DNA of 64,000 nucleotides from Amylostereum areolatum. Lineage: Eukaryota > Basidiomycota > Agaricomycetes > Russulales > Stereaceae. Under the pieces are notes generated by a model that had not been told where the DNA came from, ran no database searches, and saw only the letters and a program-made list of their open reading frames with translations. Location of the stretch: contig SAXG01000028.1 in assembly GCA_012932865.1 (NCBI GenBank), positions 248,001 through 312,000 on the forward strand, given 5' to 3'. How positions within the stretch are numbered: the first letter of the stretch is position 1; each line of letters opens with the position of its first letter. A program made the position numbers and the translations under genes. This document shows positions 46,398-56,261 of the stretch, piece after piece.

Positions 46398-46548
46398 GGG
46401 GACAGTGTGCGCATCAGGAGTGTAGGAGGTTGCGCTAGACACGACGTCGCGACCAAAGCCCAGAGAGGAGAAGGTCGCCGGCGAGCTGTCCTGGTCACGA
46501 GCAAAGTCTCTGGAGCTACTGAGAGCTGTAGTAGTTATGAGCGAAGCC

Positions 46549-47017
46549 TGTTACAACTCGATAAGGTATCTCATTTTCCCTTACCTTATTCGGAAGGACG
46601 TCGCTCAAACGACGCGACCACGACAGTGCCACAGATCGTCACCATCTCAACGGCATAGCCACAACGGTGCCACAGTCTCGTCTCCGTAGATACTTGATAC
46701 AGCCGTCGCTCAATGTACATATGTTTACTCGATCTCCTTTCTTATAAAAGGAGGCTCAACGAACGAGCTATTCCCCAGCTCGTTCTCTTTGTAAATACAG
46801 GACTGTTCTAATAAGAACCTCCTCTTCTAACGCTAAAGAGAATCCCAAGCAAACTAAGTTGATAAGCTCGCCTAAGTCTTCCGCGAAGACTTACTGCTTC
46901 GCTTATCGACCTTCACCTTCGTATAACCGAGATGTCTGGATCACCTGATCCCACCTCTCACGCGTAAGAGTACTGTAGCCTGAGCCGCTTGTCACGTGAT
47001 AAGGACCGTCCTTAACA
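46549..47017 (+). mobile_element. Solo LTR, gypsy family A
   Basis: 469 bp starting TGTTACAACTCG and ending CCTTAACA, flanked on both sides by the 5-bp duplication AAGCC (46544-46548 and 47018-47022). It matches the 509-bp LTRs of the complete element further right over its whole length. The difference of 40 bp equals one copy of a 41-bp internal tandem unit (core cgactgtgcc-cag). A TATAAAA box is at 46743-46749. It arose by LTR-LTR recombination. Its left edge is about 150 bp upstream of the protease ATG. Confidence 0.92.
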
Positions 47018-47135
47018 AAGCCCTTGAACTCTTCGACGAGCTTGGGGGAAAGCACTGAGCGAGGAGAAGGGAAAAGCGAAGTTATGAGTATTTACTATTG
47101 GATGGTCATGAAGGAACAAAAGGACAGACTGTTGA

Positions 47136-48078
47136 CAGACTCCTACCCATCTACTCTACTCACGGGTTCCGGCCCCCCACACCTGACTAACCCACCTCCA
47201 CAGCTCGTAGAGCGACTGGCACATAACGTCCTGACAAAGCAAGGACCCCGTGGAACCCCTCCCGCCATTCCACCCAATTCGGACAGCCAGCGCGCCTTCC
47301 GAGACGCCGGAAGTTGTCATGCCTTCTTGCGAGATGCTCCCACACGCATATGCCATTGGCAGCGTCGCGAGTTTCTCTCTCTCAGTCATATGCCGTTGGC
47401 AGAGTAGGTTTTCGTACGTGCTCTACCCTACGCACTGCCCTGAGTGTATAATATTTGTGTGTTTATGTACAAAGAAAAAGCTTGGTGTTTGTTGAATGTT
47501 CAGTGTGCCTGTTTAGTGGGACTCGGACTCAGCACTGGCCCGTTGCTGGCCCACTGTGCTCTTGCGTTGTCATCAGTGGTGCGGCCGTATTGAGTCTCGC
47601 GTCAGGACTCAGTGGCCGAGCGGCCGTGTTGAGTCTCGACCCAAGATGTACATACATTCCTGCGATCCACCCAATACTAGTAGAACCGCACCCACCCCGC
47701 ATTGCGCAGGATAACGCACGAGTCGGACATGATATTCGCCTGCATTCTGATCTCCTGAGTGTGGGGCAAGACTGGTAAAATGAATGAATTACTGGTGAGC
47801 TGCAGTACTATTTGCAGGGGGAAATAAAACTGACTACTCAATATACTTACACGCGCGAGCAGCGAGAGGGAGCCGAGCACCTCGCGAGAAGGCATGACAA
47901 CTTCTGGCGTCTCGGAAGGCACGCTGGCTGTCTGAATTGGGTGGAATGGCGGGAGGGGTTCCACGGGGTCCTTGCGTTGTCAGGATGTTATGTGCCAGTC
48001 GCTCTACGAGCTGTGGAGGTGGGTTAGTTGGGTGTGGGGGGCCGGAACCCGTGAGTAGAGTAGATGGGTAGGAGTCTG
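47136..48078. repeat. Pair of 198-bp inverted repeats
   Basis: 47136-47333 and 47881-48078 are near-identical reverse complements (shared: cagactcctacccatctact at the outer ends, ctcgcgagaaggcatgacaa at the inner end). The 547-bp spacer contains a duplicated catatgcc-ttggcag motif. No transposase is visible. Possibly a non-autonomous element. Confidence 0.8.
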
Positions 48079-48136
48079 GACTGTTGATTGATGTGAAAAG
48101 AAAGGGATTCAAGAGAGGCCAATTACGGGCGCCTCC

Positions 48137-48275
48137 CAGACTCCTTCCCGCCGCTTCTTCGAGCACTGCCGGTCTCCCCGGCCCCCCACCTAACCACACC
48201 TCTAGAGCTCGAAGAGCGACTGGCACTTTTCGTCCCTCACGTAATCTGGGACCCCGTAACCCCTCCCGCCGCCCT
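48137..48275. repeat. Diverged third copy of the 198-bp repeat
   Basis: Same orientation as 47136-47333. It keeps cagactcc, ccccggccccccac, agctcgaagagcgactggcac and ggaccccgt-acccctcccgcc with many changes between them. Confidence 0.6.
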
Positions 48276-48504
48276 GCACTGCTGATGTCCGAATGCGGCT
48301 CGTCGGTGCACACATGCACCGACGATCGCATTTCCCGACGCATCAGATACTCTCGATTAAATGTTATTTAGTACATATTTTCGTTTTTTGAGGCTTTGGT
48401 AAACATTCTGCAGGGGTGTCCTTTAGAGACTTGCAAGGAAAGGTCAACTCGACAAGAATCTAAGATCTAGTAAATGATTCCCTTGTAGTACTATTATGTG
48501 GTGG

Positions 48505-48777
48505 TGTCATGAACGGTCTATAATTTTCTTTTTTCTTTACATCGGTTACACGCTTTAGGACTTATCGGCTTATCACCGGTCCGGCCCCACTTCAGCCCGG
48601 ACCCAGTTCATCTATATCCCGCCCGGACCCACGTGACTCATCTCGGCCCGGGTCTGACTCCTTTCTCTTGACTCATGCTGTATGATACTGACTCATGCTG
48701 TGCTCTTTTACATACGACTGCTTACTTATACTAGGTCTGCTTACTGATCGCCGTGTATCGGTTGCTTACCTAAGTCT
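48505..48777 (+). mobile_element. Left part of a family B LTR, split by the gypsy A element
   Basis: Begins TGTCATGAAC and matches (plus strand) the first 273 bp of the reverse-oriented LTR at 52756-53213. It is interrupted at AGTCT (48773-48777) by the gypsy A insertion and resumes at 63784. The two pieces total 458 bp, exactly the length of the other copy. Confidence 0.9.
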
Positions 48778-49230
48778 TGTTACAACTCAATCAAGGTATT
48801 CCATTTCCCACTACCTTATTAGGAAGGACGTCGCTAAACGACAGATTACAACTGTGCCCCAGCTCGTAACCGTCTCGACGACGCAGCCACAACTGTGCCA
48901 CAGATCGTAGCCATCTCAACGACGTAGCCACGACTGTGCCCCAGTCGCGTACCCGTAGATACCTGATACGACCGTTACCAGATGTACATATATTTGCTCG
49001 ATCTCCTTTCCTATAAAAGGAGGCTCGACGAACGAACTATTCCCCAGCTCGTTCTCTTTGTAAATACAGGACTGTTCTAAATAGAACCTCCTCTTCAAAC
49101 ACTAAAGAGAATCCTCAGCATACTAAGTCGATAAGCTCGCCTAAGTCTTCAGCGAAGACTTACTGCTTTGCGTATCGACATCCACCTTCGTATAACCAAG
49201 ACGTCTGGATCACCTGATCCCACTTCTCAC
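48778..49230 (+). repeat. 5' LTR of gypsy A, first part
   Basis: Positions 1-453 of the LTR, including a TATAAAA box at 49012-49018 and 41-bp tandem units at about 48843-48950. The rest of the LTR continues at 54074 after the hAT insertion. Confidence 0.95.
49012..49018 (+). promoter_or_regulatory. TATA box of the 5' LTR
   Basis: TATAAAA, preceded by a cgatctcctttc pyrimidine stretch. It is repeated at the same LTR position at 63504-63510 and in the solo LTR. Confidence 0.7.
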
Positions 49231-51924
49231 TAGTGTTGCCAAAGTTCAGTTCAGTTCGGTTCAGGGCCCATTTTCCCCGAACCTGAACCTGAACCAACAT
49301 GCCTAGGGGTGAACCAGAACCAGAACCTGAACTGAACCTTGGTTCTTGGTTCGAACTCGGTTCGAACTTCGGTTCTCGGTTCATCTCAGATTTCTATCTT
49401 TTCAAAGACTTCAAGGGGTTTAGAACCCAAATAACACATACTATCCATTAGACATATTGCTATTTAACTATAGGGACAAGAATAAAACCCGGATTCCAAG
49501 GGTATGGCCTCTCAACTCGACTCCGAGCCTCCTCCTCTGCACTAAGAAACTCAGTACGATAAGCATCCTTCAAAGTTTGGAGAGCCTCAAAGCTCTCTGG
49601 GTTAAGCCTATTCCTTCGAACAGTACCTGTCTGCCCACCACTAGAAAATGCACGCTCAGATGCAACAGCAGAGCCTTGGATAGCAAGATAGTCCCGTGCG
49701 ATACGAGATAGCACTGGATAAGTTTTTGCATTACGCTAAAGCAGCAATCAGTACTTCTTAGATGTGCATGATTTAGAAGAAATATAATACGCACCCCCCA
49801 CCATCGAACAGGATCATCACAGTCAACCAAAGGTGACTCAAGATAGTCCCAGAATTCAGCGCGAGGGCGTATAGGCTCTGCATCTTTCACCTGACTTTTG
49901 ATGCGAGCCTGGAGAACGTCCATGCCATAGCCTTGAGGCTTTGATTCTAGAGCCATGTCAATAGATGTATACACAGAACAGGGATGATAGAACAGACCAG
50001 TGCGAGATGGGGCTGTAGGTTTTTGTGAGCTTCTAGATTTGGCATACTCATCATACTATAGGTGTAGATAGTGAGGCAGTGCATGAAGCAAAGGCAAGAT
50101 AACAGAGACGTACCACAAGTTGAAAGGCATCAGTACCCTTCTGAACAACATCTGCATCCCAAGACCCACGGGCATATGCGAGCTTGACAGAAGGATTTAA
50201 AGCTATTGCAATAGATAAGTGAAGAGAAACACAGTACAAAAGCATCACTTACTAAGGCATATAAAATACTTTGGTGACTGCCGCGCAATGTTGAGCCACT
50301 TCTGGATTTTTGTAACACCCTTCTCAATGCCTGCCTTGACAGGTGCGTAGCGGGGATTAGATGCAAGATGAAGCCATGCCTGCTCAAGACATTCAAGAAC
50401 AGGAAGACTCTTCCATGCTGTTGTAGTCTTCTCAGCGGAGAACTCTGCCTGTGCACGACAAGGCTCCTGAAAATAGATGTAAGAAGCTGGTCAGCCATGT
50501 ACAGGAGTCATTGGCTAACCTCAAGGACTTCCTTCATCAAGGTGATGAGGTGCCACTCATCACTTGTCAACAAGTAGTCGGCATATTTCTTCCCCTTTAG
50601 TGTCGGCACAGCTGGGCTATCGTCCGCAAGCTTACAGAACTTGTTGATTGCCTATAACAATCTGCTAAGCATCATAACGGATAGGAGGAATTAAATCTAC
50701 CGCTCGGTTTTTTAATGCACGCTCCATCAAGTCGTACATAGACCCCCATCGAGTCCGAACCCACTTTAGGAGCTCAAGCGGGGCAAGGCCCTCCTCCGTG
50801 CAAAGATGAAGCAGGTATTTCTTTGCCTGTGGTGATGCACGGTTCTAAAGAGCACATAAGCAGCAGCCACATAACAAGAGAAAACACGTACCTGATTAAT
50901 GAATGCCAGAATTTTTCCGAGCGTGTCGCCAGGGTCAAAATCAACCTCCTCATCATCCGGACAGTTCCCATCCTCATCGACATCTAGCAAACCCAATGCA
51001 TCAGCCTCCCAATCATAATTATCTTCCTCGGTGGCACCATCATCAGCTTCATCAGCATGGGCAGCAGACTTGGGTTGGCGGAAGCGCAAAGGTGTAGGGC
51101 AAACCGCCTCGATAAAATCCTTCGCACCCAAGTGTATAGCATGCTCGAAGCAATGCCCGCGGCACTCCTTCGCAATCCAACGACGGCCCTCCGGATTATC
51201 CAAGACGCGCTCCATGACGCGGAGACCTTTGTCGTTGGTGCTAACATTGTCGGCAGTAGCCCATGCAACAAAGGGCTATATCGGAAACAAGCGTTACCTC
51301 ATCCTCGGTCACAACGAACTCGACTATGTGGTCGAGCAAACCTTCTTTGGTCCACTTCGCAGGCTTGTCTTTTAGGTAGGTTTCCAGAGACTGTTGGACT
51401 GTTTTGTCGTCCGCATCCTTGATCTCGATTGTAACTCGGATCTCGTCCTCGTCCGTGCCAGCATTCATGTCGACCGCCATGCCGTCCGGGATTGCGCGTG
51501 CATTCGGCTCAATCTTGGCACGCTTGCACTGGTCAAGGTAGGCACCACTGTGAGTTGCCCAATGCCTATGCATTCCGAGATTAGCGAGTAGATCGGAGGT
51601 AGCTTGAGCCCAATGTACCTTTGAATGTGCATCCGAAGCGTAGACGTGCTCCCGCTAAGCCAGGAGTTGGCCTCGGAGCGGCCGTTATGCCTAGAACAGT
51701 GTAAGGATAACATTGTGCTTCGTAAAACTGTAAACGTACCTGCATACTTCGCACCAGCTTCCTTGTTTGACTTTGCCGTTGATGATCCGTTTGTCCTTGG
51801 TGAATATCAGCCAGACGTCGCGGCTACGCGGATCATCGTCTCGGTGCGCGTGGAATTTGCAATCCTTCGGCACGCACGTCAAGATACGGACAGCATTTGT
51901 GGAGGTGGAGGACGCAGTTGCCGG

Positions 51925-52140
51925 CGTAGGAGATGAACGTGTTTGCGAGCGCCGGGGAAGAGGACGTGTTTGCAAGCGTGGAAGTGGAGGACGCGGTTGC
52001 GAGCGCAGGAGACGGACGCGGTTGCGAGCGCCGGGAAGGAGGACGCGGTTGCGAGCGCAGGAGATGGACGCGTTTGCGAGCGCCGAGAAGGAAAACACAA
52101 TTGCGAGTGTGGAGGATGAGGGCGCGTTTGAGAACGCGGG
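51925..52140. repeat. Minisatellite inside a hAT transposase intron
   Basis: About seven copies of a roughly 30-bp unit with the core gttgcgagcgc and a gg(a)gaaggaggacgcg half. It lies between the exons for KYREAPPKV and the BED finger, so it is probably removed by splicing. Confidence 0.75.
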
Positions 52141-52755
52141 GGTGCGTTAACGTGTTTGAACGCGGGCACGGCGTGGGATGGGTGACGTGGAGGCCGTGGC
52201 AGTGCTATTGATTGCCGCCGTGTCGATGTGGTTGAGGGAGGAGCGGCAGGGAGGCGGAGAGGTGGGGAGGTGATGAGTGAGGATGGCGAGATGGTGTTGC
52301 GTGAGGGTTGTGGAGACGCGGTGTGTGAGGGACGGAGAGCGAGAGTTGAAGGGTGTGGTGAGGGTAGACAAAGGGTGGAGGACGTTGAGGGTTCGTGTTG
52401 GAGACAGTGGCCATGCCACGCGTTCGCGTGTGTGTAAGGAGTCGGGGGCAACGGCAACGAGAGGCGGGGATGATGGCAATGCGAGACGGGGACGGGGACG
52501 GGGACAGGGTCGACGAGCGCAGGGTGAAGGAGGAACGGGGGAAGGAATCGCACGTCAGGATGAGAAAAAAAATGGGACCATATATACTACGTACCTTCGG
52601 AGGCGCCTCTCGGTACTTTCGGATGTACTCGTCAAACTCGTCCTCGTCCTTTCCCTTTCCCTTTGCGGTCCTAGCCTTCGGGACGGCGTCGTCGACATCG
52701 GTGATATCCGCCTGGATGTTGTCGTCCGAGTCGCCCGTGTATGCCTTTTGAGCGG

Positions 52756-53213
52756 TGTCAGCAACGACTAGTGCGACAGCACCAAGTTACGACACAGCTG
52801 ACTAGAAGATGAGGACGACAGAGAGGAGCCGATCAGACACGGCGACAGACGAGGGAAAGCAAGCAAAGTCGGTAGAATTGACTAGCTCGAGATAAGGAAT
52901 ATGTACAGCGAGAGCGAGCCTTATATACACAAGAGGAGAGAGACTTAGGTAAGCAACCAATACACGGCGATCAGTAAGCAGACCAAGTATAAGTAAGCAG
53001 TCATATGTAAAAGAGCACAGCATGAGTCAGTATCGTACAGCATGAGTCAAGAGAAAGGAGTCAGACCCGGACCGAGATGAGTCACGTGGGTCCGGGCGGG
53101 ATATAGATGAGCCGGGTCCGGGCCAAGGTGGAGCTGGACCGGTGATAAGTCGATAAGTCCTAAAGCGTGTAACCGATGTAAAGTAAAAAGAAAATTATAG
53201 ACCGTTCATGACA
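52756..53213 (-). mobile_element. Solo LTR, family B, inserted in the hAT transposase gene
   Basis: 458 bp; on the minus strand it runs TGTCATGAAC..GTTGCTGACA and is flanked by the 5-bp duplication CCGCT (plus-strand agcgg at 52751-52755 and 53214-53218). Joining the flanks would continue the transposase frame from AESA to QKAY. A TATATAAG promoter motif lies at about 52914-52921. Confidence 0.95.
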
Positions 53214-54073
53214 AGCGGACTCCGCGATGCGTGCCCGTTTTGCAGCTGGCTTGTCAGCGGTGGAGGCGGCGGCGACGTTGGCGGCGCGACGTTTGGGAAT
53301 GGATGAGGTCGAGGGAGCTGCGGGACAAGTTTAGATAGGATGAGAGTACATACTTGATGAGGCAATAGAATGGCTTACCATCGAGAGAACCGGCTGCTTT
53401 CCCGAGCGCACTCTTGAATATCTTGTCATGGGTGTGCTGAGGTGCTCCGGGCTTCTGTGAGGGAGAGCTCTTAGGCTTGAAGAAGTTGCTGACGGCCTCA
53501 TTGTTCTTGATATACTTGACTTTTGAAGAGGGCCTCAGTTTTCGATGTTCGCCTGCGATGATGAGTGCGGGGTTGGGGAGATCTCGCTCTCCTGCCGTAT
53601 TCGGTCAATCAAGGAACTCTGCCGACGAGATTTCACTCACCACGCCTTGGGCGCGAAGCAGTTGCCTTTTGCTTGAGTTGATGATCTGGACGCCCGAGGA
53701 AGCACGTCCTCGTCATCTTCGGAATTATACCAGGTGATTTCCGAGGCATCCTTCAGTTGTCCATCGGACCCGACGGCACATCCAGAGTCGTCGGCCATAG
53801 TAAAAGAGAGTGGGGCAGGAAAAAAGCGAATGGGATGGTGAAGGTTTCAAAGATTTTTTTGTGTTTACAGGAGGGCCCGCGCACCCTCAGGGCACGTGAC
53901 CGAACCACGGTTCGGGCCGGTTCTGTCGGTTCTCACCCGGCCCGAACCCGAACCCGAACCGATGGCCGAAAGCTAGAACCAGAACCAGAACTGGACCGAA
54001 CTGTCGGTTCAGTTCAGTCGGTTCAGGTTCGAACCGCGGTTCTGAACTGAACTTTGGCAACACTACTTCTCAC

Positions 54074-54129
54074 GCGTAAGAGTACTGTAGCCTGAGCCGC
54101 TTGTCACGTGATAAGGACCGTCCTTAACA
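54074..54129 (+). repeat. 5' LTR of gypsy A, last part
   Basis: The final 56 bp of the LTR, ending CCTTAACA, after the hAT element and its right duplication. 453 + 56 = 509 bp, equal to the 3' LTR. Confidence 0.95.
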
Positions 54130-55097
54130 CTAGAACAAGCTCTCCTCTACACCAGCTCACCCTACAGTTTGGCGCAGAGCGTCAAACAAAAAAACCCACC
54201 ACGGAGCCAGCGGAACAACCCGCTGAGAAAAGACCATCAGACTTTGAGATCCCTCAGCTCCAATCAAATTGTCAACGAGATTTCCCAAACGGAAACAAAG
54301 ATCATCACTGGACATTTGATCCCTATCATCTCCTTTTCTACTACGACAGAGCCTTCATCGCGAAAGAAAGCAAAGGGACATACGCATATCAGTGGAACCC
54401 ACCCATATACAGATACAACCTTCCCCCAGCAGCAGAATACTACAAAGATAGATCTAAAAGAGAAAAGGAAGACGGAAGCTACGACAACTCACACTGGAAG
54501 CGCCCAGATTATTCAAGACCTCATATTGGGCCCCTCTCATCAGAAGAACTCTGGAAACACCCGGACACACAGAAAGTCGAAGAGAAGCCTTACACCGGGA
54601 ATATTAAGGACTACTGGGAATTTGATCCAGATACCGACACAGCCGATACAACAACCGAACCACAGAACCCTCAAACCGAACTCCAGCATCCTCAAGAAAC
54701 CGCCACAACCGCACCGCCTCCAGAGGAAACCACGCCAGAACCTAAGAGAGCTATATCAAGCAACCGAACTAAGTCCGATCCCGGAGGAAGTCGAGAGCGC
54801 AGCCCATCGAGCACAGCAGAAACGGAAGAACATACAGAGAACCCGACAAGATCTCCATCAGTCGCATCAAATGATGACATCTTCGGGACCAGACGAGGAA
54901 GAAAAGGAAATCTATTCGGAAAACCCGAGAACATCACATCAATGGGAGACACCACCACCTCGATACCCAACCCCGCCACCACACCTGGTAATGTCCCCCC
55001 TGGAGAGACTAATGTACCGCGCCAGATGCCTGCAACTCCAACACCAGCCGATCCCGCAAAACCGAGACATGAGACTTGATTCTCCCTAGGACTTGGC
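54130..55097 (+). other. Gypsy A leader with two long overlapping frames without early ATG
   Basis: Two frames stay open for about 900 bp each. One gives FDPYHLLFYYDRAFIAKESK, QWNPPIYRYNLPPAAEYY and WEFDPDTDTAD and is rich in Trp and Tyr; it is in the same frame as gag and ends at TGA 55077-55079. The other gives a C-terminal MSPLERLMYRARCLQLQHQ and stops at 55089. Neither starts with ATG near its beginning. It could be a decayed N-terminal gag extension, an additional protein translated by another route, or an A-rich leader that is open by chance. Confidence 0.5.
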
Positions 55098-56261
55098 ATG
55101 GTCGAACCAATAGGATGGAAAATGCCATCACCGCGATCACCATCACTTTCCGACCGATCGGTCGATAATAAGAAAGGAAAAGAAGTTCAGGACTACGTCT
55201 TCGGAAGAGGAGCAACCGCGGATCTTCCGAAAGAATCGAAGCACCCACCAGGGAATTCCCCACCAGGAGGAACAGGAACAACTGGATCAAAACCCGAAGA
55301 CAAGGACAAAGGATTCAAACTAAACGCACTAGGAGTATACGACGGAAGGGACCGGGCAAAAGCAGCAAAGTTCATAGAACAATGCGTACTTCGCTTCATA
55401 GCATTCCCCAACGCGTATGCGGCCAACATGCGTAAGATAACCTTCGTACTCTCGCATCTCACCGATGGACCGGCCCTCCACTGGGCGTCCCTTTTAATAA
55501 GCAAGATCAACAAGATACGAGATCGCGGTCTAGATCCAGAAGTATACCTCCCATGGACGGCGTTCCGCGACTACTTCTTAGAAACCTTTGGAGAAATAGA
55601 CCCAGGAAGGGACGCTAGATTCAACATACAGCGTCTGGAGCAAGGTACCATGGAAACCAAGGATTATATCACGATCTTCAGAGACTATGCCATGGAAGCT
55701 GGTTACGATCATAAAGCATTGATCGACCAATTTAAGAGAGGACTGCGCAACGATATCGTAGTCGAGATCCTCAAGAGAGATCATATCTCGAACGATATCG
55801 ATGAATGGTATGAACTCGCATTGCGCATTGATAATAACTGGCGAGAAGCTCAAGCATTCCAACGGCATTACACAAGACCAATGAACCCGACGAGCGACCT
55901 CACACTCCTGTACAAGGAACCACAGATGTACGTTCCGTTCAGAAGAGGAAACGGAAATAAAGGAAACGTTACAACCGCCAGAGTCGCTCAAACAGGAAAC
56001 AACGGCCGAAACTTCAGACGCCTTACCCCGCAAGAACGCACAGAACTCCAGAAATCAGGATCATGCTTCTACTGCCGAAAGCCAGGACACATCTCCAGGA
56101 ACTTCCCCGAGAAACGTACCCAAACAACGATCAATGCACGAACAGCAAATCTGACATCAGAAGAATCCCCGATTGATCAGATCACCAAGCTTGTGAACAA
56201 GATGGACAGCGAAACATTTGCACGCACTGCCAACATGTTCAAAGACAATCAGGGTTTTTGA
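55098..56261 (+). CDS. gag: Gypsy A Gag (capsid and nucleocapsid)
   Basis: ATG 55098 (MVEPIGWKMPSPRSPSLSD), 387 residues. The capsid-like part reads FIEQCVLRFIAFPNAYA, KITFVLSHLTDGPALHWA, FRDYFLETFGEIDPGRDARF, FRDYAMEAGYDHKALIDQF, as in Ty3/gypsy Gag. The C-terminal zinc knuckle is CFYCRKPGHISRNF: spacing C-x2-C-x4-H-x4 is right, but the fourth ligand is Phe instead of Cys. It ends at TGA 56259-56261, overlapping the start of the pol frame by a few bases. Confidence 0.9.
   Translation: MVEPIGWKMPSPRSPSLSDRSVDNKKGKEVQDYVFGRGATADLPKESKHPPGNSPPGGTGTTGSKPEDKDKGFKLNALGVYDGRDRAKAAKFIEQCVLRFIAFPNAYAANMRKITFVLSHLTDGPALHWASLLISKINKIRDRGLDPEVYLPWTAFRDYFLETFGEIDPGRDARFNIQRLEQGTMETKDYITIFRDYAMEAGYDHKALIDQFKRGLRNDIVVEILKRDHISNDIDEWYELALRIDNNWREAQAFQRHYTRPMNPTSDLTLLYKEPQMYVPFRRGNGNKGNVTTARVAQTGNNGRNFRRLTPQERTELQKSGSCFYCRKPGHISRNFPEKRTQTTINARTANLTSEESPIDQITKLVNKMDSETFARTANMFKDNQGF
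56252..56258 (+). promoter_or_regulatory. Candidate -1 ribosomal frameshift site, gag to pol
   Basis: GGGTTTT lies in the gag frame as G-GGT-TTT, followed at once by the gag stop TGA. Slipping back one base gives the pol frame exactly (next codons TTG AAT TGT). The pol frame has no ATG nearby. The heptamer fits X-XXY-YYZ. A downstream pseudoknot was not evaluated. Confidence 0.65.

Larger units (their letters stand above)
49460..53798 (-). pseudogene. hAT transposase, interrupted by a solo LTR
   Basis: Starts at 53798 with MADDSGCAVGSDGQLKDASE. Later exons: KYIKNNEAVSNFFKPKSSP, RARIAESA (broken by the LTR at 53213), QKAYTGDSDDNIQAD with DEYIRKYREAPPKV. A BED-type zinc finger follows (KDCKFHAHRDDD, GSWCEVCR, STLRMHIQR). 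RNase-H-fold segments include GHCFEHAIHLGAKDFIEAV and AYARGSWDADVVQKG. The C-terminal hAT dimerisation domain reads YLAIQGSAVASERAFSSGGQ with NPESFEALQTLKDAYR, ending at 49460. An intron of about 690 bp separates the N-terminal and BED exons. Catalytic residues were not assigned. Apart from the LTR insertion the exons look well kept. Confidence 0.85.
49231..54065 (-). mobile_element. hAT DNA transposon
   Basis: Ends are a 24-bp perfect inverted repeat starting TAGTGTTGCCAAAGTTCAG. Flanking 8-bp duplications CTTCTCAC are at 49223-49230 and 54066-54073. Both subterminal regions (about 49245-49385 and 53895-54050) are packed with gttcggttc / gaaccgaac-type motifs in both orientations, which are candidate transposase binding sites. 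It encodes a transposase on the minus strand. Inserted into the 5' LTR of gypsy A. Confidence 0.96.

Noticed and set aside
47136..48078. CRISPR-like or tandem array
   Set aside because: Only two inverted long arms and one diverged copy, no short regular spacers; and the genome is eukaryotic.
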